Shown: positions 15,786 through 24,207 of the stretch, piece by piece | How positions within the stretch are numbered: position 1 is the first letter of the stretch | Layout: every line of letters starts with the position of its first letter | Source of the DNA: Oscillospiraceae bacterium | GTDB lineage: Bacteria > Bacillota > Clostridia > Oscillospirales > Ruminococcaceae | DNA length: 64,000 nt | Direction of reading: 5' to 3' | NCBI GenBank assembly: GCA_022787085.1 | Contig: JALFVE010000038.1 | Span: 33,809 to 97,808 of the forward strand | The notes under the pieces: model-generated | Databases searched by the model: none | Told to the model about the DNA's origin: nothing | What the model saw: only the letters and a program-made list of their open reading frames with translations | Program-made: the position numbers and the translations under genes

Positions 15786-16346
15786 TTACAGCACCATTTT
15801 GTCAAGCTCTCTTTTGAGCCTTGCAACGGGAAGTCCCACCACATTGAAAAAATCGCCCTTTATTCCCTTGACAAGCATACAGCCTTCGGATTGTATCCCG
15901 TAGGAGCCTGCCTTATCCATGGGGTCGCCTGTCCGGATATAATCCTCGATTTCCTTTTCGGAAAGGGGATAAAACTCCACCTCCGTTGTTTCGGAAAAGC
16001 TTATCTGCTTTCCTCTGCTGCATACGCAAACTCCCGTTATGACCTTATGAACCCTGCCCGAAAGCTTTGTGAGCATTTCACGGGCATGGTTTATATCACG
16101 GGGCTTGCCCATTATTTCGCCCTCAAGCACCACTATTGTATCGCAGCCTATGACGGAATCATAGATATGCTCGGGAGATGAAGCAACTGCCTGTGCTTTT
16201 TTTATCGCAAGATATTCCGCTGCATTTTCGGCGGATATATTTTCGGGGAGCGTTTCGTCCACGTCGGCGGGGCATATGGAAAAATCCTTCACTGCCATTT
16301 TTAATAGCTCCTGCCGTCTGGGTGATGCGGATGCGAGAATTATCAT
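15786..16346 (-). CDS. maf: Maf-like nucleoside triphosphate pyrophosphatase
   Basis: The 186-residue protein hydrolyses non-canonical or excess dTTP/UTP to monophosphates. The N-terminal signature IILASASPRRQELL is complete; VIGCDTIVV, GKPRDINHAREML and the later DKAGSYGIQ with GDFFNVVGLP complete the Maf pattern. The form with Q in GIQ fits the dTTP/UTP-specific YhdE group. It is the last gene of a minus-strand operon running from the M15 peptidase. The start follows GAAAGGAAAAAAC. In other Firmicutes maf sits near mreB; here the company is different. Confidence 0.93.
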   Translation of the reverse strand: MIILASASPRRQELLKMAVKDFSICPADVDETLPENISAENAAEYLAIKKAQAVASSPEHIYDSVIGCDTIVVLEGEIMGKPRDINHAREMLTKLSGRVHKVITGVCVCSRGKQISFSETTEVEFYPLSEKEIEDYIRTGDPMDKAGSYGIQSEGCMLVKGIKGDFFNVVGLPVARLKRELDKMVL

Positions 16347-16364
16347 TTTTGTTTTTTCCTTTCT

Positions 16365-16499
16365 TTATTTTACCGTAAATCTTTTCGGACCCGAGGTTAT
16401 TTCAAATGTCTTTATCTCCTCGGGATTTTGAAATTCGCCGCAGCCTGTGAGGACTGCGGCGAGGAGAACCGCTGTTATGAGCGATCCCGGTTTATTCAA
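16365..16499 (-). CDS. 44-residue small lipoprotein
   Basis: The frame encodes 44 residues from a TTG (16499-16497) preceded by GGGAGG at optimal distance. It begins MNKPGSLITAVLLAAVLTGC and so has a complete lipobox, LTGC, at residues 16-19; the mature part is only about 26 residues, with a FEITSGPKRFTV ending. The TTG overlaps the stop codon of the upstream 48-residue gene (TTGA), so the two are translationally coupled. It lies 18 bases before maf. The role is unknown; it may be a small envelope accessory. It is easily missed because of its length. Confidence 0.6.
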   Translation of the reverse strand: MNKPGSLITAVLLAAVLTGCGEFQNPEEIKTFEITSGPKRFTVK

Positions 16500-16642
16500 T
16501 TGTCCGATCCTCCCGATGAAGCTTTTTTATCCTCAGCGCTGCGGTTTATAAGGTCTATGCCAATAATCATCAGTCCGCAGAGCAGGATTGCATTAAGCGC
16601 AAAGCCTACAACGGAAAACAATACTCCAATAAATTTTTTCAT
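16496..16642 (-). CDS. 48-residue single-pass membrane protein
   Basis: The 48 residues start at an ATG placed behind AAAGGAGAAATT. Residues 4-31 form one hydrophobic helix (IGVLFSVVGFALNAILLCG and on), followed by a short polar tail rich in Lys, Ser and Gly. It follows the isomerase gene by 17 bases and overlaps the next small lipoprotein gene by four. No family is recognised. The good ribosome site, operon position and coupled start make a real gene likely. Confidence 0.6.
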   Translation of the reverse strand: MKKFIGVLFSVVGFALNAILLCGLMIIGIDLINRSAEDKKASSGGSDN

Positions 16643-16659
16643 GGATAATTTCTCCTTTA

Positions 16660-18150
16660 TTATGCAAAGGGATTTTCTGTGGGATATAACATTCCCTCGG
16701 GCTGATTAAATCCGATTTTCTTAACGCCAAGATATCTGAACACACTAAAAAGCGCCTTGCCGCTGTGGGCGAATGCCACTGCGCCATGGTGGGGGAAGCG
16801 TCCCTCGATAAGGACATGGCGGTAGAATCTGCCCATTTCCTTGATTGCGAATACTCCGATAGCTCCGAAGGAACGTGTGGCAACGGGAAGCACCTCGCCT
16901 TCGGCTACATATGCCGAAAGCTCTGCATCCGCAGTGGACTGGATACGGAAGAAGGTTATCTTTGAAGCTGCAATATCTCCCTCGAGAGTACCTCTTGTGA
17001 TATCAGGCTCCTTATCGGGCTCAAGGTCTCTGTGCATAATTCTCTGGAATTTCATCTCGCAGGAAGCAAGCTTGCCCGAGGCGGTATTTCCGCAGTGGAA
17101 GCCCATGAATGTATCTGTATGCTTATAGTCGAATTTTCCCTTGATATCCTCATTATAAATATCAGCGGGAACGGTATTGTTGATATCAAGGAGAGTTACG
17201 CAGTCGTCGGTCACGCACTGACCGATATATTCGCTGACTGCGCCCCAGATATCCACCTCGCAGGAAACGGGTATTCCTCTGCCTGCAAGACGGCTGTTCA
17301 CATAGCAGGGAACAAAGCCGAACTGGGTCTGGAAGGATGGCCAGCATTTATTTGCAAAAATCACATATTCTCTCTCGCCCTTATGCTCCTCTGCCCAGTC
17401 CAGAAGCGTCAGCTCGTACTGTGCAAGCTTGGGGAGTATTCCGGGCATTTTATTGCCTGTTCCAAGCTCTGCAGCCATTTCGGCAACGATATTTTCGATT
17501 CGCTTATCGCCTGCATGGGCGTTATATGCTGCAAAAAGGTCAAGCTCGGAATTTTCCTCGATCTCTGCACCTAAATCATAAAGGCGGGCAATGGGTGCGT
17601 TGCAGGCAAGGAAATCCTGAGGACGGGGACCGAAGGAAATTACCTTGAGCTTAGAAAGTCCCAGAACCGCTCTTGCAACGGGGATAAATTCGCCTATCAT
17701 TTCGGCAATTTTATCGGGGGTGCCCACGGGATATTCGGGTATGTATGCCTTAACGCCTCTTAGTCCCAGATTATAGCTTGCATTTAACATTCCGCAGAAT
17801 GCATCGCCTCTGCCGTCGATAAGATCCCTGCCGCTTTCCTCTGCGGCTGCTGCGAACATTACGGGAAGTCCGAAATTCTTTGCAAGAAGTGTTTCTGTTG
17901 TCTCGGGACCGAAATTGCCCAGATATACAACCAGGGCATTAACTCCTGCTTCTTTAAGCTCGGCAACTGCCTTCAGCATATCCTTTTCGTTCTCGCAGAC
18001 GGTGGGGCAGCGGAATATCTCAATGCCTCTTTCGGCACATTCTTTGCATACCTCCTTGCATCTTCCCTCGGAAAGACTTGCGGGGAAGCAGCTTCTGCTC
18101 ACTGCGGCGATTCCAAGCTTGATCTCAGGCATATTTATCATTTTATTCAT
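16660..18150 (-). CDS. L-fucose/L-arabinose isomerase superfamily protein
   Basis: The 496 residues fit the FucI/AraA fold: an N-terminal Rossmann-like part (KLGIAAVSRSCFPASL, VVYLGNFGPETTETLLA), a middle domain with WPSFQTQFGFVPC and SCEVDIWGAVSEY (conserved Glu and Asp for Mn2+), and a C-terminal barrel with MGFHCGNT, whose His is a further metal ligand. Such enzymes interconvert aldose and ketose; substrates in the superfamily include fucose, arabinose, rhamnose-like sugars and sulfoquinovose. No sugar kinase or aldolase is adjacent, so the substrate is open. It is second in an operon behind an M15 peptidase gene, with a 24-base gap. Confidence 0.82.
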   Translation of the reverse strand: MNKMINMPEIKLGIAAVSRSCFPASLSEGRCKEVCKECAERGIEIFRCPTVCENEKDMLKAVAELKEAGVNALVVYLGNFGPETTETLLAKNFGLPVMFAAAAEESGRDLIDGRGDAFCGMLNASYNLGLRGVKAYIPEYPVGTPDKIAEMIGEFIPVARAVLGLSKLKVISFGPRPQDFLACNAPIARLYDLGAEIEENSELDLFAAYNAHAGDKRIENIVAEMAAELGTGNKMPGILPKLAQYELTLLDWAEEHKGEREYVIFANKCWPSFQTQFGFVPCYVNSRLAGRGIPVSCEVDIWGAVSEYIGQCVTDDCVTLLDINNTVPADIYNEDIKGKFDYKHTDTFMGFHCGNTASGKLASCEMKFQRIMHRDLEPDKEPDITRGTLEGDIAASKITFFRIQSTADAELSAYVAEGEVLPVATRSFGAIGVFAIKEMGRFYRHVLIEGRFPHHGAVAFAHSGKALFSVFRYLGVKKIGFNQPEGMLYPTENPFA

Positions 18151-18174
18151 GTTTATACATCCTTTCAGATTTAT

Positions 18175-19092
18175 TTATTGCAACTCGGGCAGATGCCAGA
18201 TTGCCTTGCCGTCCTCGTCTGCCCAGTTCATTTCTGTGAAATATTCCTCAAGGGTGATCCCCTTGTCGGTCAGGAGCTTTGCATAATACACTCCCACAAA
18301 GCGGTAATGCCACGGCTCATAGATTATTCCCGTGATATCCTCCTTGCCCTCGGGATATCTGAGTATAAAGCCGTAATCTGCCGCATTTTCCATGAGCCAT
18401 GCATATGCTTTGGTATTCTTGAAGCGGTCGTCCTCCATGCTTGATTCCTCGTTGGACATGATATCCGCCGCAACGCCTGCATTATGCTCGCTGAAGCCGG
18501 GGAGCTGGACCTCTTTTAAGGTATCGGCATAGGCTTCGTCATAGGTCATCCCTCGGTTGTCTATCCTGTCCTGAACGCTCTTGTCAAAGTTATTCTGCTG
18601 ATATTCAGCCGAACGGTAGGCGGACATTACCACAAGCTGAATCCCGTCCTCCTCGGCAGCCTTTATCATCTGCTTCATATACTCGGCTGCTCTGGAATCC
18701 ATATAATATTCCCGCCAGCTTTCATACACAAGATCGGTCTCGATTCCATCGCAGTATTCGAGGGGAAGCTGGTTTTTGGAATTTACCAGAAACATTGCCC
18801 ATGTATTGTCGGCATCGGGGGGATCGGGCTTCGGCTCACGGGATTCTTCCGTTGTTTCGGTCGGAGCTTCCGAGATCGCTTCGCCGTTTTCATCGGTTCC
18901 CTGCTCGGGCAATGTCTCGGAGGGGCCGGTCGTGGTTTCCGAGCCGCTGACTGCCGATTCGGCGGGCTTTGCAAGCTTATTTTCATCGTCCATTCCCGAA
19001 GGCTTTCCTGACAATAAAAACACCACCGTAAACAGAATTGCCGTTGATATCACATACAGTCTGACGCCGTTGTGCTTTCTTTTTTTACTCAC
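18175..19092 (-). CDS. M15B D-alanyl-D-alanine carboxypeptidase (VanY/DdcY type)
   Basis: The 305-residue protein has an N-terminal membrane anchor (residues 9-28), a Thr/Glu/Pro-rich linker (about 35-95) and a C-terminal zinc peptidase domain. SGFSEHNAGVAADIM holds the first metal His and Asp, and YEPWHYRFVG holds the Glu and second His. It trims terminal D-Ala from peptidoglycan stem peptides outside the membrane. The start is a GTG (19092) after AAAGGAATG. It is the first gene of the five-gene minus operon. The VanY fold can also confer glycopeptide tolerance, but no van genes are near. Confidence 0.9.
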   Translation of the reverse strand: MSKKRKHNGVRLYVISTAILFTVVFLLSGKPSGMDDENKLAKPAESAVSGSETTTGPSETLPEQGTDENGEAISEAPTETTEESREPKPDPPDADNTWAMFLVNSKNQLPLEYCDGIETDLVYESWREYYMDSRAAEYMKQMIKAAEEDGIQLVVMSAYRSAEYQQNNFDKSVQDRIDNRGMTYDEAYADTLKEVQLPGFSEHNAGVAADIMSNEESSMEDDRFKNTKAYAWLMENAADYGFILRYPEGKEDITGIIYEPWHYRFVGVYYAKLLTDKGITLEEYFTEMNWADEDGKAIWHLPELQ

Positions 19093-19130
19093 TTTTGTTC
19101 ATTCCTTTGATTTTTAAGAGCCTCCGCTTA

Positions 19131-19159
19131 TTGACATCAGGCGGAAAATAGGCTATAAT
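19131..19159 (+). promoter_or_regulatory. promoter of nrdR
   Basis: TTGACA (19131-19136), 17 bases, perfect TATAAT (19154-19159). Confidence 0.88.
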
Positions 19160-19191
19160 AATTATATATGATTGTGAAAGGCGGTCTGCAC

Positions 19192-19644
19192 ATGAAATGC
19201 CCTTACTGCGGCTTTGAGGATACCAAGGTAATTGATTCCCGTCTCATTGACGGAAAAAAGCGGCGCAGACGGCGCTGCACCAACTGCGACAAGCGCTTCA
19301 CTACCTATGAGAGCGTGGAGATCCCCGATCTTCTGGTGAACAAGAAGGACAACACCTATGAGCCATTTGACAGAAACAAGCTTATCAGGGGACTGTCCTT
19401 TGCTGTTAAAAAGCGGCCTGTTCCCGGCTCTGCAATTATTGCAATTGCCGACAGCATCGAGAGCTACTGCTCCAACAATATGCTCACTCAGATATCCACC
19501 AGAGAGATAAGCGACATGGTCCTCGAAAGGCTCAAAAAGCTGGACGAGGTGGCTTATGTGCGCTTTGCCTCGGTAAATAAGGACTTTAACGATGTGGACT
19601 GCTTTCTTGACATTATCTCCGATCTGAGAAAAAGCGGAGACTGA
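19192..19644 (+). CDS. nrdR: transcriptional repressor NrdR
   Basis: NrdR represses ribonucleotide reductase genes in response to dATP/ATP. The 150-residue protein has the N-terminal zinc ribbon with Cys3, Cys6, Cys29 and Cys32 (MKCPYCG, RRRRRCTNCDKRF) and the ATP-cone from about residue 48 (VNKKDNTYEPFDRNKLIRGL). I start at the ATG at 19192, which begins the family-typical MKCPYC; an ATG 24 bases upstream lacks a ribosome site. It is monocistronic with promoter and terminator. No NrdR box or nrd gene is seen in the window. Confidence 0.96.
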   Translation: MKCPYCGFEDTKVIDSRLIDGKKRRRRRCTNCDKRFTTYESVEIPDLLVNKKDNTYEPFDRNKLIRGLSFAVKKRPVPGSAIIAIADSIESYCSNNMLTQISTREISDMVLERLKKLDEVAYVRFASVNKDFNDVDCFLDIISDLRKSGD

Positions 19645-19658
19645 AATGTAAATTAACG

Positions 19659-19690
19659 GCAGGAGCGGAAATTTATCCGCCCCTGCTTTT
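19659..19690 (+). terminator. terminator after nrdR
   Basis: GCAGGAGCGGA (19659-19669) pairs with TCCGCCCCTGC (19676-19686) with one mismatch, followed by TTTTA. Confidence 0.8.
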
Positions 19691-19715
19691 ATTATATTCA
19701 TTATTGGGCGATTGC

Positions 19716-21071
19716 TTACAGCTCAAACACTCTTTTTTTGCCTCTTTTTCCGAAATCTCTTGCAGTCTCGATCAGTGCAGCTCTTTCGTTGGGAATCTTT
19801 TCGTCTATTACCATGACGAGAAGCTCGTCAAGGGCGGCACCTATTTCCCTGCCCTCAAAGCCGATATTTTCAAGGTCGCTTCCTCTGATGGCAAGACCGT
19901 GGAGGGTGCAGCATTCGCCGTTGGTTACGATCTCATGGGCAAGGTAATTCATGGAATCGAGGGTGTTCACTCTTTCGAGGCAGAAGCTTTGCTTTGCCCG
20001 GCTGTCTCCCTTCATCACCTCGGCAAGCTTTTCAAACATATCAAGTCCCATGGCGGATATCAGGTGCTTTACCACTCTCTTGTCGTCAACGGGGGTGATA
20101 TAGTGGAATTTTATCAGATCGCAGGTGTTTTTAACGGTCTCGTTATCAAATTTCAGGCGGCGCATGATACGCTCCGCTGTTTCTGCGCTGCGCTTTTCAT
20201 GCCCGGGAAAATGACCGTGACCTTCCTCGTCAATACGGCAGCAGGTGGGCTTTTCGATATCGTGGAAAAGTATCGCAAGGCGGATCTCTTTATCCGCTTT
20301 GGAATTTTCCATAGCGTGGGCGGTATGCTCCCAGACATCATAAACGTGATATCTGCTGCGCTGGTCGAAGCCTATGCATTTGGCAAATTCGGGGATTATG
20401 GTGCAGAATACATCATCAAATTCTATCATCAGGTCGCAGGGAGCGGAGCCCATTACAAAGCCTGTCAGCTCGCTTGCTATTCTTTCTGCGGAGATATTCT
20501 TCAGAAGCTGCTTCTTTTCATGTATTGCCGCCGCTGTCAGCGGATCAATGCGAAAGCCCAGCGCTGAGGCAAAGCGAAGCCCTCTGAGGATACGCAGTGC
20601 GTCCTCCTCGAATCTGACCGCAGGCTCTCCCACGCATCTGACACGTCCGTTAAACAGGTCCTTCTGACCTCCGAATTTATCTACAATGCCCGTTTTGTCT
20701 GAGTATGCCATTGCATTTATTGTGAAATCCCTTCGTGCAAGGTCTTCTTCAAGTGTGGAGGCAAATCTGACCGAATCGGGACGGCGGTGGTCGGAATATT
20801 TACCGTCCACACGATAGGTGGTGACTTCGATATTGTCCCCTCCGTCAACTACAGTCACTGTGCCGTGCTTTAGTCCCGTTTCAATGACCTTCAGACCTTC
20901 CATACATTCGATTATTTCATCCGGGCAGGCATTGGTGGTAATATCGAAATCCTTAGGCTTCACGCCCAGGACCGAGTCACGGACGCATCCGCCTACGATA
21001 TATGCTTCAAATCCGCCTTTCTCAAGACGGCTCAGAACATCTTTAACATTAACGGGAATACTGATATCCAA
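19716..21071 (-). CDS. cca: CCA tRNA nucleotidyltransferase
   Basis: This enzyme adds or repairs the 3' CCA of tRNAs. The 451 residues show the class II head VGGCVRDSVLGVKPKDFDIT with the catalytic DxD (Asp-Phe-Asp), RRDFTINAMAY, and FEEDALRILRGLRFASALGF, followed by an HD phosphohydrolase domain with LAILFHDIEKP. The HD motif is fused in many Firmicute and proteobacterial enzymes. It is single, on the minus strand, with its own promoter at 21157-21129. The tRNA-Thr and tRNA-Arg genes here encode CCA, so the enzyme would serve repair or other tRNAs. Confidence 0.95.
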   Translation of the reverse strand: MDISIPVNVKDVLSRLEKGGFEAYIVGGCVRDSVLGVKPKDFDITTNACPDEIIECMEGLKVIETGLKHGTVTVVDGGDNIEVTTYRVDGKYSDHRRPDSVRFASTLEEDLARRDFTINAMAYSDKTGIVDKFGGQKDLFNGRVRCVGEPAVRFEEDALRILRGLRFASALGFRIDPLTAAAIHEKKQLLKNISAERIASELTGFVMGSAPCDLMIEFDDVFCTIIPEFAKCIGFDQRSRYHVYDVWEHTAHAMENSKADKEIRLAILFHDIEKPTCCRIDEEGHGHFPGHEKRSAETAERIMRRLKFDNETVKNTCDLIKFHYITPVDDKRVVKHLISAMGLDMFEKLAEVMKGDSRAKQSFCLERVNTLDSMNYLAHEIVTNGECCTLHGLAIRGSDLENIGFEGREIGAALDELLVMVIDEKIPNERAALIETARDFGKRGKKRVFEL

Positions 21072-21128
21072 AGTGTGCTCACATCCTTAGCTGTAAATTC
21101 CGCAGATGCGGATATTTTCCTAATTTAA

Positions 21129-21157
21129 ATTATAACACATCTTTTCGGAAATTGCAA
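21129..21157 (-). promoter_or_regulatory. promoter of cca
   Basis: Minus strand TTGCAA (21157-21152), 17 bases, perfect TATAAT (21134-21129). Confidence 0.8.
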
Positions 21158-21191
21158 GGAAAATAGGCAATAAAATTAATAATAAAATCGG

Positions 21192-21220
21192 TTGCATTTT
21201 TTTTGTCAATATGCTATAAT
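21192..21220 (+). promoter_or_regulatory. promoter of the recD2 operon
   Basis: TTGCAT (21192-21197), 17 bases, perfect TATAAT (21215-21220), 32 bases before the recD2 ATG. It may drive the close-packed run to degV. Confidence 0.8.
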
Positions 21221-21251
21221 TAAATGAATTACTGTATTATGGGGAATCGTT

Positions 21252-23462
21252 ATGCAAAAAAGCGAAAATGAGCTTATCCATATTGAGGGAACGGCTGAGG
21301 ATATCCTTTTCTGCAACGAGCAGAACGGATATATCGTTCTCGACCTGGACACGGGCAGCGATTATGTTACCGTGGTGGGGGAGCTGGGCTCCATTGATGA
21401 GGGCGAGGAGCTCAGGCTTACGGGCAGATATGTCACTCATCCGAAATTCGGCGCACAGTTTCGTGCGGAGACCTGCGAGCGAAAGCTCCCTGCCACAGAA
21501 TCGGCAATACTCAAATATCTTTCCTCGGGCGTTATCAAGGGGATCGGCCCCACTCTTGCAAAGCGGCTGGTGGAGCAGTTCGGGAGCAGGACTCTTGAGA
21601 TCATCGAGTCAAGCCCGAGAGAGCTTACCAAGGTAAAGGGAGTCTCTCAGAGCAGGGCGGAGGAGATTTCTCTGGAATTTCGCAGGATTTCGGGCGTCCG
21701 TTCGCTGATGATATTTCTTACGGGATACGGAATTTCTCCTTCTGTGGCTGTTGCCGCATGGAAGCGGTGGGGGCAGTTTGCGGTGGAGATGATAAAGGCA
21801 AATCCATACATCCTTTGCGGTGCGGGGATAGAGCTTGATTTCTCGAAAGCCGAGGAAATGGCTTCAAAGCTTGAGATATCTCCCGAAAGTCCTGGACGTG
21901 TCAGGGCGGGCATTGTTTACATCCTCATTCACAATGCTTATAACGGTCACACCTGCCTTCCGCTTGACAGGCTGAAGGCGGCGGCTCAAAAGCTTCTTTC
22001 GGTGGGTGAGGAGATAGTTGACGATAATCTTGCCGCTGCTGCGGAGGATAACGTGCTTTGCATTTACGATAAGGAAGGCAGGGAATTTGTCTTTTTAGAG
22101 GATTATTTCCGTGCCGAGCAGTACATAAGCTCCCGTCTTTCGGTAATGAACGCCTGCTTCAAGGACGCAGGAACGGATTACCGCAAGCTTATTGATATTG
22201 AAGAAAAAACCAAGATAATCACCTATGCCGAAAAGCAGAGAGAGGCAATTTCCCTCGCTTTGTCAAAGGGCTTTCTTATACTGACGGGCGGTCCCGGAAC
22301 GGGCAAGACCACCACCCTCAAGGCTATCATTTCACTCTATGAGCAGAGGGGAATGAAGGTAATGATAACCGCTCCCACAGGGCGGGCTGCCAAGCGCATA
22401 TCCGATCTGACTGGATATCCCGCAAAAACCATTCACCGCCTTCTAGAGGTAATGTACGACAGCTCGGGGCAGCTTAAATTCAAGCACAACGAGCAGGATC
22501 CCGTTTCCTGCGATGTAATGATCATCGACGAGATGTCCATGGTGGACACCCTGCTTTTTGAATCGCTTCTCAGGGCATTAAAGCTGTCCTGCCGTCTTAT
22601 TATGGTGGGGGACAGCGATCAGCTCCCTTCTGTGGGTGCGGGAAATGTTCTCAAGGATATGATAGACAGCGGCAGGCTTACAGTTGTGGCTCTCAATGAG
22701 ATATTCCGACAGGCGCAGAAAAGCTGCATTGTTACCAACGCACACAGCATTGTGAGCGGGGATATGCCCGACCTTACCCGAAAGGATAGCGATTTCTTCT
22801 TTATGCAGAGGCTTGTCCCCGATGAGGCTGCTCTTACCGTGGCAGAATTATGCGTAAAGCGTCTCCCCGACGCTTACGGATTTTCTCCCACCGAGGATAT
22901 ACAGGTGCTCTGCCCATCAAGAAAGGGAGTTTTAGGCTCTGTTGAGATGAATAAGCTCCTGCAGCGGAGGATAAATCCCCCTCAGAAGGAGCTTGCCGAG
23001 CTGAAAGGACCTGTATTTACCTTCCGTGACGGCGACAAGGTCATGCAGACGAAAAATAATTACGATATTGTCTGGAAAAAGGACGGGGAGGAAGGTGCAG
23101 GCATCTTCAACGGGGATATAGGCACTATTATTAAGGTAAAGCGCTCGGAGAACTCCCTTGTTATCGACTTCGAGGGCAGGGTAGCCGAATATGCCTCGGA
23201 TATGACAAACCAGATAGAGCTTGCTTATGCCATTACCGTTCATAAAAGCCAGGGCAGCGAATTTAACGCCGTTATCCTGCCGCTTCTGGGCGGCTTTGAC
23301 AAGCTTTATTACCGCAATCTGCTTTACACCGCTGTTACAAGGGCGAAAAAAATGCTCATTATTGTCGGTTCCAAGGCAATTGTGGAGAAAATGGTCAATA
23401 ACGACCGCCGAACCCTTCGGTACACCTGTCTCAGACACATGATAGAGCAGGAGCTTGACTGA
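21252..23462 (+). CDS. recD2: RecD2-type ATP-dependent DNA helicase
   Basis: RecD2 is a 5'-3' SF1B helicase used in DNA repair in organisms that have AddAB instead of RecBCD. The 736 residues hold an N-terminal OB-like and helix-hairpin-helix region (GVIKGIGPTLAKRLVEQFG, LTKVKGVSQSRAEEI), then the helicase core: Walker A GGPGTGKTTTLKA, IIDEMSMVD (Walker B), GDSDQLPSVGAG, and the C-terminal AYAITVHKSQGSEF with LYTAVTRAKK. The length is normal for the YrrC form. The stop overlaps the next start by one base, so coupling with the comF gene is likely. Confidence 0.95.
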   Translation: MQKSENELIHIEGTAEDILFCNEQNGYIVLDLDTGSDYVTVVGELGSIDEGEELRLTGRYVTHPKFGAQFRAETCERKLPATESAILKYLSSGVIKGIGPTLAKRLVEQFGSRTLEIIESSPRELTKVKGVSQSRAEEISLEFRRISGVRSLMIFLTGYGISPSVAVAAWKRWGQFAVEMIKANPYILCGAGIELDFSKAEEMASKLEISPESPGRVRAGIVYILIHNAYNGHTCLPLDRLKAAAQKLLSVGEEIVDDNLAAAAEDNVLCIYDKEGREFVFLEDYFRAEQYISSRLSVMNACFKDAGTDYRKLIDIEEKTKIITYAEKQREAISLALSKGFLILTGGPGTGKTTTLKAIISLYEQRGMKVMITAPTGRAAKRISDLTGYPAKTIHRLLEVMYDSSGQLKFKHNEQDPVSCDVMIIDEMSMVDTLLFESLLRALKLSCRLIMVGDSDQLPSVGAGNVLKDMIDSGRLTVVALNEIFRQAQKSCIVTNAHSIVSGDMPDLTRKDSDFFFMQRLVPDEAALTVAELCVKRLPDAYGFSPTEDIQVLCPSRKGVLGSVEMNKLLQRRINPPQKELAELKGPVFTFRDGDKVMQTKNNYDIVWKKDGEEGAGIFNGDIGTIIKVKRSENSLVIDFEGRVAEYASDMTNQIELAYAITVHKSQGSEFNAVILPLLGGFDKLYYRNLLYTAVTRAKKMLIIVGSKAIVEKMVNNDRRTLRYTCLRHMIEQELD

Positions 23463-24178
23463 TGGATAAGGGTATCATTAAGGGTGACAGCAGCTTCAGA
23501 AGCTATGTGCTTGACCTGTTTTTCCCCAATCGCTGCCCCTTCTGCGGCGGATTTATCGGTTATGACGAGCTTTGCTGCGAGGAATGCTTTTCGGAGATAC
23601 TCTGGGCGGACGAAAACATCTGCCGCAGGTGCGGAAAGCCCTTTCGTCCCGAATGCGGCTGCGGTGAACCGAGAAATTATCAGCTCTGCGCTTCTGCCGC
23701 TTATTATACGGGAGCGGTCAGGGAGGGCATTTACAGCCTAAAATTCAAAAATAATCTGAACGGCGCTGCAATTTTCGGCAGGGCGCTCAGGGATGAGCTT
23801 AAAGTAATGGGCGTGCTTGATGAGATAGACGTTGCTGTGCCCGTTCCCATGTCCCCGAGAGAAATGAGGTCAAGGGGCTATAATCAGGCGGAGGAGTTGG
23901 CAAAATATATTACACGGGGGACGGATATCCCCATAAATACCGAGCTTATCCGCAGGCGCTTTTCCAAAACGGCGCAGCATTTTCTCAGCGTCGGCGAGAG
24001 AAAGGCGGGGGCTGAAAGAATATATTACACAGAGCTTACGGGCTTGCCTCTTTCGGGAATGACCGTTCTGCTGACGGACGACGTTCTCACCACAGGCTCA
24101 ACGCTGAATGTCTGCTCTGCGCTGCTTCTGGGGCTTGGGGCAGAACGCATAATCTGCGCTGCCGCCGCTACCGTATAA
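23462..24178 (+). CDS. comF: ComF family phosphoribosyltransferase-like protein
   Basis: The 238-residue protein has an N-terminal zinc finger (CPFCGGFIGYDELCCEECF, then CRRCGKPF) and a C-terminal type I phosphoribosyltransferase domain with the PRPP loop VLLTDDVLTTGSTL. ComF is needed for DNA uptake in competent cells and is thought to help single-stranded DNA entry with the ComFA helicase; here it follows recD2 instead, by a one-base overlap. Both partners act on single-stranded DNA, so a joint role in recombination is a fair inference. Orphan ComF proteins are also found in species with no known competence. Confidence 0.88.
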   Translation: MDKGIIKGDSSFRSYVLDLFFPNRCPFCGGFIGYDELCCEECFSEILWADENICRRCGKPFRPECGCGEPRNYQLCASAAYYTGAVREGIYSLKFKNNLNGAAIFGRALRDELKVMGVLDEIDVAVPVPMSPREMRSRGYNQAEELAKYITRGTDIPINTELIRRRFSKTAQHFLSVGERKAGAERIYYTELTGLPLSGMTVLLTDDVLTTGSTLNVCSALLLGLGAERIICAAAATV

Positions 24179-24207
24179 TAATTCTGACCTAAAAGGTGGT
24201 TTTTTTC

